From Ypsolopha sequella (Eukaryota > Arthropoda > Insecta > Lepidoptera > Ypsolophidae), in the NCBI GenBank assembly GCA_934047225.1, contig OW203986.1:21579221-21643220 (forward strand): a stretch of DNA of 64,000 nt, written 5' to 3'. Shown one piece after another: positions 11,134-21,600 of this stretch; positions within the stretch are counted from its first letter, which is position 1; each line of letters begins with the position of its first letter. A program made the translations under genes and the position numbers. Below the pieces are notes generated by a model, which did no database searches, had not been told where the DNA came from, and saw nothing but the letters and a program-made list of their open reading frames with translations.

Positions 11134-11432
11134 CTAATAAATATTATATGAAACACCGAGGGTAGATCGAAAAAAAATAAAAAGATAAACACGCGAAAAT
11201 TAAAAAAAATAAGAAGAGGGTAGTTGGAAAAAAACCAGCCAAAACTGGTTGGGCCAGCATGCGGTCACTTGCCAGCGAACTAACGACCGGCCGGTCGTCA
11301 GTCGAAGCAAGACATTACCGCGGAACGGTCACGCAATTGGTACAAAAGTAACCACAGTTCCGTAACATCGAAAACACGATTCGATACAGTTTATACAGTG
11401 ATTTTTTAACATTACAGATAAAAAATCTCATC
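11134..11432 (+). other. Gypsy 3' untranslated interior
   Basis: About 300 bp of A-rich sequence between the gag-pol stop and the polypurine tract. It contains GCCGGCCGG-type palindromic bases near 11285-11296 and no reading frame of note. It includes no envelope remnant. Confidence 0.6.
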
Positions 11433-11446
11433 AGAAGAGGGGGGAA
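11433..11446 (+). promoter_or_regulatory. Gypsy polypurine tract
   Basis: AGAAGAGGGGGGAA ends directly at the 3' LTR. It is the expected plus-strand priming site for reverse transcription. Confidence 0.9.
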
Positions 11447-12219
11447 TGTAACGAAGCCCCGCTTCCCCGCCTGCGGAGCCCCACCGAGCCACACGCACGA
11501 GCGGTGGCGGGGGGGAGGTTGACGCCATATAAAACCAAGACACAGACAGGAGAGCCGACAGTTTCCGTGACACCACCGACAAGTGAGACACCCCATCGGA
11601 AGGAGGCTGTCCCGCGCAACCGGCGCGTAACCCGAGACCCGGACCCCTCGAACCTGGATTATTGGATTGCAGTGAAACCGTTGGATTGTTGTGAAATTAG
11701 TGGAGTAGGGACTACACCCACAGGAGAGTGTGCTTTAGCCGCGACGCGTTCTAGTTTTTGCCGAAAAGCTGTTCGTAGGCGTGTTCATAAAGTGGTATCT
11801 TGATTGAGGCGATCGTGTGTTTTGCGCGCTGATCCTTAGGGACTCTCAGGGTTGCGCTGGAGAAACCTCCGGCGCATAACGTGAGTCCCCAGGGGAATGG
11901 CAGCACAGGCCCTCAGAGCCGCCGAATCGAGACCACGGAATGACGCGTCTGCAAAGGGCATTTGAATCCGATTTACCGAAATGTTAATAATTATTTAAAA
12001 GCCAAGCTCCCTCTCTCTCCCGGTAATTTGTACTGTCGTAGGCTGAAACCTATGTGAACATTAGTGCGCGACGATAGACAATTGATAAAGTGCGATACCC
12101 TCAACTGTAGTAATACGTGAATAAATAACCGATGTGTAAATAGCAATCGTGTGTTTCCATCCACCATACCCTCGTCCCAAGAGCAGTTGAGATCCATGCT
12201 GACGCAGCAGATCATCATA
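11447..12219 (+). repeat. Gypsy 3' LTR (773 bp)
   Basis: Same length as the 5' LTR, with one mismatch seen by eye. It is followed by GGGT (12220-12223), the second copy of the target duplication, and then the ORF2 frame of the host non-LTR element resumes. Confidence 0.95.
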
Positions 12220-12223
12220 GGGT

Positions 12224-14179
12224 AAATCAACAGAGTCGGCTCTGCATAGCGTAGTGAGGAAAATTGAGAGCGCTCTAAATACGAAGGAATCAACCTTAGG
12301 GGCCTTTATCGATATCGAGGGCGCCTTTGACAAAACTAAATTTACAAACATCAGCCAGGCTCTCATTAAATATGACGTCGAACCAACACTACGCGGGTGG
12401 ATAGACAACATACTTAAGTTGAGAGCGGTGCAACTAAGTGTGAATGGCACTACCAGAGCTGTGGTTGCCAAGGGCTGCCCACAAGGAGGCGTCCTATCAC
12501 CGCTGCTCTGGAATATCGTGGCAGACGATCTAATCCGACGTCTCAACGATAGGTGCTTTCACACAATAGGCTATGCCGACGACCTCGCGATTCTTATTAA
12601 TGGAAAATTCGAAGGCACACTCTGTGAACTGATGCAGGGTGCATTCAAAGTCGTTGAAAAATGGTGCGAGGAGTACCAATTAACAGTGAACCCGAAAAAA
12701 ACGGAACTAGTCCTGTTCACCAACAAGAGAAAATTGGCGAACATGGGACTACCGAAACTCTTCGGCACTGCTTTAACCCTATCAACTGAAGTCAAATACC
12801 TGGGTATGACACTTGACAGTAAGTTGAATTGGACAAAACATATGAACATCAAACTGAAAAAGGGAACCATAGCATTATGGCAGTGCAAACGCCTATTGGG
12901 TAATAAATGGGGACTACGCCCAAACATAATGCTTTGGCTTTACAAAGCAGTGATAAGACCAATGGTCTCGTACGGTGCCGTTGTCTGGTGGCCCAGGATG
13001 GACGCCGGTTACGTACAGAAAGAACTATTAAAGTTCCAAAGGCTTGCCTGTATGCTAACCACAAGTTGCATGCGAACCACTGCATCCGCGGCCCTCGAGA
13101 TAATTCTGGACATCCCGCCGCTACATCTGTTTATACAACAGGAGGCGGCGGCTGCTACGTTCAGACTCAGGGCAGCCGGACAGTGGAAAAGCGACGACAG
13201 GGCACCACACACGCGCATTCTTGGGCTGGCCTTGTCCCACCAGCCACTAATGGACGCGCCGTGTGACAGAATCCCTAGAAAACATGTATTTAATAGACAT
13301 TACAACGTCCAATTATTTGAGGAACCAGCAGACCACTCTAATATCCACGAGGTAAGGATATATACAGATGGCTCCAAAACAGAGGAGGGTACTGGGGCCG
13401 GAGCGTACTCAGCCGAACTTAACATTTACAAATCAACAGCCTTGGGTAAGCAAAATACGATTTTCCAAGCGGAATGCATCGGAATTATCCTGGCGACAAG
13501 CGCGGTACTCAGAAGGGAAGCTAGAGGCCTCAATATTAGGATACTTTCTGACAGCACGGCGGTACTACGAGCCCTTAGCAAGACCACGGTAAACTCTGGG
13601 CTAATACTACAATGTCTTAATCAACTGGAAGAGGTAAGTCGTCATAATAATGTAACCCTCCAGTGGATAAAAGGACACAGTGGATCGCTGGGCAACGACG
13701 CAGCAGATGAACTGGCGAAAAAAGGCGCAAGGGTAAAACCAGTAGGTGCTGAACCCCTGGTTCCCTTGCCCTTTAACCAGATACGAACATGGCTGCGTGA
13801 AAGAACCAGCTCTCAACATGCTGAGCAATGGGCAAGCACGACAGCCTGCAGACAGACGAAAGCGGTTTTCCCTACCGTGGACCGTCGTCTGACAAAGAAA
13901 CTACTACGTCTCAATAGATCCAACCTTCGCATGATGGTAGGGCTAATCACAGGACACAGTAACCTAAACAGACACTTGTATATTATAGGTCTAACGGACA
14001 GCCCTCTATGCAGAGCTTGTATGGAGGTCGAAGAAACGCCGACCCACGTGACTTTAGATTGCGTAGGAGTCAGCACACAACGGGCTAAGATCCTCGGTGA
14101 ACCGAGGACGCTCCGCCAGTCCTGTGGCGACCTAGGTCGCCTCTTGGGATTTTGGCGTGAGCTGGGCTGGCTAGAATAG
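12224..14179 (+). pseudogene. ORF2 3' part: reverse transcriptase core, RNase H, zinc motif
   Basis: Continuation of the interrupted ORF2 in the same frame, ending at TAG 14177-14179. It contains the RT core (FIDIEGAFDKT, GCPQGGVLSPLLWN, catalytic YADDLAI near 12571) and a thumb/connection region. An RNase H domain follows (YTDGSKTEEGTGAGAYS, AECIGIILATSA, SDSTAVL, WIKGHSGSLGNDAADELA). A C-terminal CX2CX8HX4C motif starts CRACMEVE. RNase H with D, E, D, D candidates suggests it degrades its own RNA template. Apart from the gypsy insertion I see no frameshift or stop in ORF2, which would be about 1258 residues. Confidence 0.9.
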
Positions 14180-14257
14180 ACGGCCCCACACTTTTCCACG
14201 CACAAAGGTCCAAAAAAGAGACTAATTGCGGAAACCGAGCCCACCAAGAAGAAGAAG
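14180..14257 (+). other. 3' UTR and (AAG)4 tail of the non-LTR element
   Basis: A short 78-bp 3' UTR ends in four AAG units (14246-14257) right before the target duplication. A trinucleotide tail rather than poly(A) is seen in several I-group elements. Confidence 0.85.
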
Positions 14258-14269
14258 ACCATGAGAGTT
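14258..14269 (+). repeat. Target-site duplication of the non-LTR element, right copy
   Basis: Exact repeat of 1454-1465 (ACCATGAGAGTT). The following DNA continues the repeat that the element interrupted. Confidence 0.9.
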
Positions 14270-14420
14270 TCTTTGTAAAGGTTTTAAGGTACCTATTTAC
14301 AATTTTACTACTCAGCTGTGACCAACAAATGGTGAAGAACAGGAAATATTAAAAACAAGTGAATCGTGATTCTATTATATACAGCGCGGACTGATTCGAG
14401 CTTCGGGCAAAAAAAAAAGC

Positions 14421-14545
14421 TTAGGGTTCCGCAACCGAAGGGTGCCAAACGGGACCCTATTACTAAGCCTCCGCTGATGTCTGTCCGTTCTATCCGTCTA
14501 TACCAGGAGTCTACAGCTACACCCGTTGTAATTGCAGGTAACCAG
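14421..14545 (-). repeat. TACGGAACCCT-family repeat copy, partial
   Basis: TTAGGGTTCCGCAACCGAAGG, then GGGACCCTATTACTAAG and a CTGTCCGTTCTATCCGTC stretch, match the reverse orientation of the copy at 1100-1376. Confidence 0.7.
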
Positions 14546-14670
14546 TTACAATTTTCACAGCATATATGTTACTATGGCACGACAATTAATAAAAATTTAA
14601 TTAAATTGTAAGCCAAAACACAAAATAGTTACTAACAGAAGGCTGACTCGACGACGGAGTGAAAACAGAC

Positions 14671-14776
14671 GCACACATGCATAGACGCGTACGTATGATG
14701 ATCTCGGCAGAATTTCGTATTAGCATTCGACCGACTTCATCCGAGATCATCAAACGTGTACGCGTCTATGTGTGCG
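14671..14776. repeat. Foldback MITE
   Basis: Bases 14671-14707 (GCACACATGCATAGACGCGT core) are the near-perfect reverse complement of 14741-14776, with a 33-base loop. There is no coding capacity. Flanking duplications were not resolved. Confidence 0.8.
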
Positions 14777-15178
14777 TGCGAATGTTTTCGCTAGTGATGC
14801 GGAGTATACATTCTGTAAGTGGTTATTTTGTGTCCATAGGGTACATTAAAGGATATCATGTCCCCTCCCTTTAAGGGATAATATCTCCAAAACAGGAGGA
14901 TCGAAAAATATGAAAAAATAAAACGCAGTAATAGGTAATTACGTTTATTACAGGAAAAATATAACGGTTAAGATATTAGGGTTCCGTGCTCAGGCCGCGA
15001 ATTGTTTGTTTGTATGTTTTGTATCGCCTCGTTGTTGTTATTATTGTTATTTACAATGTTTTTAGGGTTCCGTACCCGTATTGTGTGCTGGTACGGATCC
15101 CTTTGTGCAATAATCCGACTCGCACTTAGCTACATTATTTTAAAATTTTATATTAGGTAAGGTTAAACGACATTGTAG
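14777..15178. other. AT-rich DNA with a small TACGGAACCCT-family fragment
   Basis: A short fragment of the dispersed family (AGGGTTCCGTACCCG ... AATCCGACTCGCACTTAGC) lies at about 15064-15130. Nothing else is recognised. Confidence 0.5.
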
Positions 15179-15495
15179 CTTAGCGCAAAGTGCATAACTT
15201 AACTTTGTTTTTTTTTGTTTAGAAATTTAAAATTGAAAAGCATTTTAATCTGTGCCATTTGAATAGTTCAGTATTAGCGAGGTTTATTTGGTCATAATCT
15301 CAAAACCAACTTAGAATGCTGTTTTAGCTTTGTTTGGATCAGATAATGACTAAGTCTGCATTAAATTTCAAACTCTTGCTATATAAAACTTACTAACACT
15401 GAAGTATTGGTGTTAACTGCCGCATACTAAAATGTTTTTCAATTTTTAACTTCTAAACAAGAAATACAAAGTTAAGTTATGTACTTTGTGCTAAG
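15179..15495. repeat. Foldback MITE with long interior
   Basis: CTTAGCGCAAAGTGCATAAC at 15179-15198 pairs with GTTATGTACTTTGTGCTAAG ending at 15495. Pairing continues inward through ACTTTGT and the AATTGAAAA/TTTTTCAATT region. No gene inside. Confidence 0.75.
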
Positions 15496-16374
15496 CGACT
15501 GACGTTTAAGGCGATATGCGAAAAAAATACGGGAAATTATAATCAGTTTCTGATATATGCATCTTGACTATATAATCTAGAGATTAGGAATTTGAAAACA
15601 TGTTTGGATAAATTTTCCTCGATAGAAATTATTGTTGAAATGAGGTCTTCAAACACACTTTTTGTCCTCGTTTGAAGAATAGGAACCATGTACAGAACTC
15701 AAACATATTTTATTAGTGTGTTTCTACAATATCTAGAGATTTGATATTTGAAATTTTGCTAGCTATTTTATTTTTTTTATAATAATTATAAAACTAAAAT
15801 TTTTCGCTTTCGCCCTGCATCCGCCCCTCTTGCACTGCGCGATTTTTCGCTTAGAGTGACAGTGACAAAAATAAAATTCGCATAGCCTCTTAAGCTTAAA
15901 ATAAATAAACTCTGGGCAATATAGACACCATAATTTTCATGTCCACGAGTATCTATATAAACAATAGGTTGAAGCCAATAAATCCAGCGTAGAGCCACGC
16001 ACGCGTCTAGACATGCGCGCTTTGTTCCTTGTATCATGAATTATAGTAAATTAGTCTCTATGGGAATAGAATAAAGTATTTGACAAAGGAATTTTCAGTC
16101 GAAGCCGCAACATAACAACGGCGGACTCGCGAGATAAAATTATCTCTGCAATATCAGCACAAGATACACCACTACCGCCATGTTTACTTAAGAGGAAAAT
16201 AAACAATAGGATACGGAAGTTGTTCCGGCTGGGCAACGAGGAAAAAACCTCAAAAGAACAAAAGACATAAAAGCTGTTTTTGTAGTTTTGTATAATAATC
16301 AAGTCCTTATTCAAGAAACTTCGTGGTAGCTTCTTTTAATAATCGAATTTTCATGGGCATGTTGTTGTAAGATT
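15496..16374. other. AT-rich intergenic DNA
   Basis: No supported gene. A weakly symmetrical segment around 15580-15750 has ATCTAGAGATT at both sides, which may be another decayed repeat. The small reverse-strand frames at 15786-16314 have no recognisable family. Confidence 0.4.
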
Positions 16375-17290
16375 GGTGTGTCAGGGTCTCATAAGTTGGT
16401 AATCTATGGATTATGACAACCATTGAGGTATAATTGAAAGCCAAGTTTTACGTATGTAGTAGTGAACAATGCTACAATAATACTTGTAATTTCATCCTCA
16501 GTTTCAAAATCTAATTTTTGTGGGCATTATTTTAAGAGGCGTATAGGATCTTAGTAGGTGGTAATCTACGGATTATAACAACTATTGAGTTATATAAAAA
16601 CGGCTCACCTCAATACATGTTATGATCTGGAAAGCCGATGTGTGAGGCGTAACGTCGTCGCGTAAACGTCTTTACTCGCCCAGATGAAGGCAGTCTAAAT
16701 CTGCTGAAACTGGTCGGCTTTCCCGATCATAACACGTATTGAGGTGAGCCGTTTTTATATAAATCATGAATTATCCTCATGTCTCATTTAATTCTACAAC
16801 CATTGAGGTATAATTGAAAGGTAAGTTGTACGTATGTAGCTGTAAACAATGCTACAATAATACTTATAATATCATACTCAGCTTCAAAATATATTTTTGT
16901 GGACATTGTTGTAAGAGGCGTCAGTTTTAGTAGATGGTAATATATGGATTACGACAATCATTTAGGTACAATTGAATATGGAGCTGTAAACAATACTACA
17001 ATAATACTTATAATATCATCCTCAGCTTCAAAATCTATTTTTGTGGGCATTGTTGTAAGAGGCGTCGATCTTAGTAGTTGCTAATTTATGGACTATGACA
17101 ACCATTGAGGTAGAATTGATAGGTAAGTTGTACGTACGTAATTGTAAATATAATACTACAATAATACTTATAATATCATCCTCAGCTTCAAAATCTAATT
17201 TTTGTGGGCATATTGCAAAAGATGTGTCAGGACAGGATCTTGGCCAATGGACATTAACAAATTATGCCTACCGTTGAGGAAAGAAAAATG
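16375..17290 (+). repeat. Degenerate tandem repeat array, about 145-165 bp period
   Basis: The anchor CATTGAGGTA and its variants occur at about 16421, 16583, 16801, 16959, 17103 and 17268. Each is followed by a GCTACAATAATACTTATAAT and CCTCAGCTTCAAAATCTA block and by GTGGGCATTGTTGTAAGAGG. The array continues beyond the BEL element: 24546-24606 carries the same GCTACAATAAT/CCTCAGCTTC block. Units are diverged, so this is an old array. Confidence 0.8.
16591..16761. repeat. Foldback MITE inside the tandem array
   Basis: TATATAAAAACGGCTCACCT begins the left arm (16591-16637), and AGGTGAGCCGTTTTTATATA ends the right arm (16714-16761). The arms also share the ATCATAAC and GGAAAGCCGA blocks. It interrupts the second tandem unit. 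A TA target duplication is possible because the ends are TATA. Confidence 0.85.
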
Positions 17291-17297
17291 TAGAGGT

Positions 17298-17413
17298 CCC
17301 AGCAGTAAATAATGCACTTCGTATCGTAGCGGTCGCACAAAGCACTAACAGTCCAGTGACAGACGGCGCTCTACGAAGGCGAAGATAGCCGATGTGCGTT
17401 ATTTACTGCCGGG
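17298..17413. repeat. MITE with CCCRGCAGTAAATAAYGCAC ends
   Basis: The 20-bp terminal inverted repeats at 17298-17317 and 17394-17413 differ at two bases. The interior pairs further (CTTCGTA/TACGAAG). The BEL element begins at the base after the right end and duplicated its last five bases, CCGGG. Confidence 0.85.
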
Positions 17414-17848
17414 TGTTTAGTTTTGTTGCCTTGAAAGCTCTAAGGCTTTATTTATTTTTAGTTCTCTTCGCGGTACATGCACATGACACATAACATTTAT
17501 TGTATTAGAGTATTTATTTAGGTATATTTACTCTTTGGTTTGGGGCGGCGTGTCTATGCATTTTTATGTCAATGATTTGACATAGGACAATGGAAAAAAC
17601 CTAAAAAGGAATCGGCCGGCCCGGAGTATACGGAAATAACAAATTCAAGTAAAATTAATAGCTGTGGACCATTTTGTGATCGGCGGTGCGGCACGGGGTG
17701 AGTGTAGGGACTCTTTTATTTATTTATTTTATATTCCGACACAAAAATAAGGCTCAGGTACGGCATACGCTCGCATCGGCTACCAGCGGCTTTAACATCA
17801 AGCTACAATCACGAAGGGACGAACAGACCAGTCTGGGAAACCCCTTCA
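17414..17848 (+). repeat. BEL/Pao 5' LTR (435 bp)
   Basis: Starts TGTTTAGTTTTG and ends ACCCCTTCA, identical in length to the 3' LTR. Differences seen: TTAGAG against TTAAAA (2 bases) and CATAGG against CATAAG (1 base). Confidence 0.95.
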
Positions 17849-17871
17849 TTTTTTGGTCCTTCGGCAATCGG
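17849..17871 (+). promoter_or_regulatory. Putative BEL/Pao primer-binding site
   Basis: TTTTTTGGTCCTTCGGCAAT follows the 5' LTR. TGGTCCTTCGGCAATCGG starts with TGG, like a tRNA CCA complement, offset 5 bases from the LTR. The tRNA cannot be named from the sequence alone. Confidence 0.5.
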
Positions 17872-18634
17872 ATGCCTTTGCGTGCATTTATCGTACTTTG
17901 GGTCTTATTACATGGTACACAGTCGGTTTCGGTTTTCGGTTTTATATAGTTTACCCTCGTCGTAATATCTTGGCGGTGAAAAGATATCTTCGACAAAGGT
18001 CAACTCTCGGTTATTTTATTTTGGTGCGGTTTGCGGTTTTCGTTTTGTTTCATACTCTATATTGACTCTACAAATAAACACGTATATTCGGATAGGTTAC
18101 ACATAGTATATCAGAGATAATTGCTTATGATATATATTATATTTCAAATCATACATTTTCGCATTTTATAAATTCACGCGGATCGTGACATTGCTTCAGT
18201 TGAAGTATTCATTTGATTTTGACGGATTGCGGATTCAAAGCAACAAAAGTTTTGTTTATGTTCTATTTTCAATTTTGCTTTGTTTTGTTTTTCTTTGGTG
18301 TTTATTTATAAAAAGTAAAAAGTATTACCATTGTAATATTTATGGACATTAGGTTATCTATTAAGTTTTCACCACTTTCATTTAAGCCCGTTATAGTGTA
18401 GTGGTAAAGTACTGAACTAGAGATCGGAAAGCCCCTGGTTCAAAACTCGGTATCGGAAATAATTTTTGTTTTTTGTTTTCACTTTTGTTGTGAGGAAATT
18501 ATTAAATTTTCATTTTAGGGCGGTTCCTAGGAAAGTTTATATGTAGGAATATTTTAAAATTTTATACTTTTTTATCAAATTTTTTGATTTAAATGTTTTA
18601 ACTAGGGGGTTTAAGGGTGTGTTAATTTTTCAAA
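17872..18634 (+). other. BEL/Pao leader between LTR and gag
   Basis: A ~760-bp T-rich leader. It contains a tRNA-like segment at 18387-18457 (see separate entry) and short reading frames without family resemblance. The gag ATG at 18635 is preceded by CAAA, a good insect start context. Confidence 0.6.
18387..18457 (+). other. tRNA-like sequence in the BEL/Pao leader
   Basis: A 71-base stretch has the order of a tRNA: TAGTGTAGTGGTAAAG like an A box/D arm, a weak anticodon arm CTGA...TCGG, and GGTTCAAAACT like a B box/T arm. A possible acceptor stem (CCCGTTA/TATCGGA) has 5 of 7 pairs. The mismatches make a working tRNA unlikely. A tRNA- or SINE-derived insertion, or chance, are alternatives. 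Confidence 0.4.
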
Positions 18635-21600
18635 ATGCCTCCTAAAATAAATGCTGATCAAGCTAAGCGGATGTTACAAATTAAATATGAGATTGCAATA
18701 TTAAATATTGAAACTTTATTTGGCCTTTCTCAGAAAGATCTCGTAACGGTGAGCGAGAAGAATGAATTTAAAGTGCGGTTTTCAGACCTGGAAAGTAATT
18801 ACCAGGAATTTATGTCCATATTTATAGAGTTGGAGTCACAGACAGAAGTGACTGACACTGATTCGGTTACCTGTGAGTCAAAATTAAAAATAATAAATAG
18901 TAAATATTATGATATCAAGCGGAGATATTTGGAACTATTCCCTGAGAACACCGATCGTTCATCAGAGGATGGTTCAGGTAATAATACCAAGGATGGGCCT
19001 AAAAGAGAAAGGGCTATACTACCACGGATTCAAATACCTACCTTTGGTGGTAACGAAGAGGACTATGTTTCCTTTATAGAGTTGTTTGAATCCATGGTGG
19101 GACGTGATACCTCATTGTCGGATACAGAGAGGTTGTATTATTTGAAAGGCTCATTGGTTGGAGAGCCTAAGAGTTTAATTCAGCACCTATCAATCACGGG
19201 CGCAAACTATTCGGTAGCGGTTGAATTGTTAAAAAATAAATATCATAACAAGAGGTTGATTGCGGACAGATATTTACATAATATGATGGGTACCACACAT
19301 GTCACTCGAACCAGGGGTTCATTAAAACCTTTCTTGAACTCGCTTTTGGAAAATACAAAGGCATTAGAAAAGTTGGATTTTCCTGTCTCGGAATGGTCAT
19401 ATTTACTTTTCTATATAAATTATCAAAAGCTCGATCAGGTTTTGAAGAACAAGCTTGATGAACGATTAGTTAATCAGAAAACGGAACTTCCAAAATTTGA
19501 GGACTTAATTGAATTTTTGGAAAATCAAGTGCAGGTTCTGGGATCATCCCCTGATGGCAGCTCATCAAAACCAATAGGACGCTTTTCTCCCCGAGTTCAT
19601 ACTGGAGTGCAGGAAAATAAGGGCGGGTGCACACTGTGTAAGAAGGGTAACCACCATATATCGAAGTGTGAGCGGTTTATGAATATGGATCCTATCTCTC
19701 GGAAGGAGTATGTTAAAGTTAATAGACTTTGTTTTAGGTGTCTTGGGGGACATAATATAAATCAATGTACTTCAACATGGGTATGTGTGAAGTGCAAATC
19801 GGTCAAGCATCACCACATGATTCATTTTGATGGACCGGTACCGTCTAATAATGCGGTTTATGCGGTACCTACTATAAATAGTGGTAGTAGGGTAAATGCA
19901 CCAGTGCCGGACTTAGGTAGGGTAAATGCACCAGTGCCGGACTTAGGTAGGGTAAATGCACCAGTGCCGGACTTAGGTAGGGTAAATGTACCAGTGTCAG
20001 GGGCAAGTAGGGTAAATGTGCCAGTACAGGAATTCGGCCGAAATAGGAGTAGGGTAAACCCCCCAACTGAAGAAAATATGAATAATGCGGCCCTGACATC
20101 TCAAATGATGCTTCCAAGCAATTATCAACGGACGGTTTTGCTTTCAACTGCCATTGTGCATGTCATGGACGAGTGCGGAGAGCTTCATGATGCTCGTGCA
20201 CTTTTAGATGGTGGCAGTCAGGGTACATTTATTTCGGAAAATTGTGCTCGTCGATTAGGTCTCAAAAGATCTAGATCTAATGTTGTTTCGGTCACTGGCT
20301 TAGGAGGGGCACCAGTTAGCGGATGTAGGGGTAGTGTCAACTTGACGATAAGCCCACGGTTTTCGGCTCAAACCGTGTTGGGTACCACAGCTACTATTTT
20401 GAGTAACATTACTCACCATTTACCAAGCGTCAACTTACCTGAGAATTTATCGGATTATTATCGGGGTTTGTACCTTGCGGATGAACATTTTTATCGGAGT
20501 CAGGAAGTTGACATTCTTATTGGGGCAGATTTGTTAGGTGAAATAATGCTCGGCGGAAATATAAAAATAAATGACAATCTGCCAATTGCAATGAACACGA
20601 TTTTCGGTTACGTGTTAATGGGTCCGGTCACATTTCTAGCCCAAAATGTGGTTAACTTTTCCCAGACCTTTCATGCGACCACAGATCAGATTCTGGAAAA
20701 GTTTTGGGAAGTGGAAAATGTTCCGGAAACGGCGGTTAAGGATCCGAAAGAGTTGGAATGTGAAAAGATTTTTGAAAACACTCATCAGCGGGATGAGACG
20801 GGTCGGTATGTAGTTAGGCTACCTTTTTTATCGGAAAGACCTAGTTTGGGTGATTCGGCTCCTATGGCAAGAAAACGGTTCTTTGCCATGGAAAAACGGC
20901 TCTCTTTTAATGAAGAATTTAGAAGCAAATATGTGAAGTTTATGCGGGATTATGCTGAAATGGGTCATATGTCGATCTGTGACGAAAAAACAGACGACTT
21001 TGCAGCGGGTAAAGGTTATATTATTCCTCATCATGGGATATTTAAAGCTGGCACGGATAAAATCAGGGTTGTATTCGACGCAAGTTGTAATACCATTTCT
21101 GGAGCAAGTCTTAATGACTGTGTTCATGCAGGCCCTAAACTGCAGTGGGATATCATGGAAATCATCTGCAAGTTCAGGATGTTTCAGTACGTCTTCACTA
21201 CTGACATCAAAATGATGTTTCGGCAAATAGTGGTTCATGAAGATGATCGGAAATTTCAACTTGTCTTTTGGCGGGAGTCACCGGAAGATCCCCTCCAATT
21301 GTACAAATTAAATACTGTGACTTACGGGATGAAGTCCAGTCCTTATTTGGCGATACGGACGCTAAGGCAGTTAGCAGACGATGGTGCGGATCACTATCCA
21401 GACGCAGCTGACCTGTTACGCTCTTCGGTGTATATGGATGATATTCTTGGCGGGGCGGACTCTGAAGAGGAAGCCAAAAAACTGAAGAGGGACCTGACGG
21501 ACTTACTTCGCTCAGGTGGATTTGAGTTGAGTAAGTGGGTCTCAAACAGTGATCAGTTATTAGGGGATATACCTCAAGAGGATTTGGAGAAGCCTAAAAC

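Larger units (their letters stand above)
6059..12219 (+). mobile_element. Complete Ty3/gypsy LTR retrotransposon inserted in ORF2 of the non-LTR element
   Basis: Two 773-bp LTRs (TGTAACGAAG...CATCATA) flank a 4615-bp interior with a primer-binding site, a single gag-pol frame and a polypurine tract. The target duplication is GGGT (6055-6058 and 12220-12223). There is no envelope-like frame after pol, so it looks like an intracellular retrotransposon. The coding frame is open and the LTRs are nearly identical, so it may be recent and potentially autonomous, although the second Gag zinc knuckle is altered. Confidence 0.96.
1466..14257 (+). mobile_element. Non-LTR retrotransposon (LOA/R1-group-like), interrupted by a gypsy element
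   Basis: An apparently full-length element with a ~1.08-kb GC-rich leader, an ORF1, and an ORF2 with endonuclease, reverse transcriptase and RNase H domains. It ends in a short (AAG)4 tail at 14246-14257 and is flanked by a 12-bp duplication. Without the 6161-bp gypsy insertion and its 4-bp duplication it is about 6.6 kb. The order APE-RT-RNase H plus a C-terminal CX2CX8HX4C motif fits the I/LOA/R1 group; LOA is favoured from the remembered look of the RT, and a tree would be needed to settle this. ORF1 has an apparent one-base frameshift, so this copy is probably inactive even apart from the gypsy insertion. Confidence 0.93.

Noticed and set aside
11134..11446. Envelope gene making the gypsy element a retrovirus-like errantivirus
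   Set aside because: Only ~300 bp separate pol from the polypurine tract, with no long frame, signal peptide or membrane segment.
11504..11803. 99-codon frame in the gypsy LTR as a gene
   Set aside because: The same frame occurs in both LTRs and has no homology. It is a by-product of the GC-rich LTR sequence.
18387..18457. Functional tRNA gene
   Set aside because: The anticodon and acceptor stems have mismatches and the T stem is imperfect. Kept only as a tRNA-like finding.
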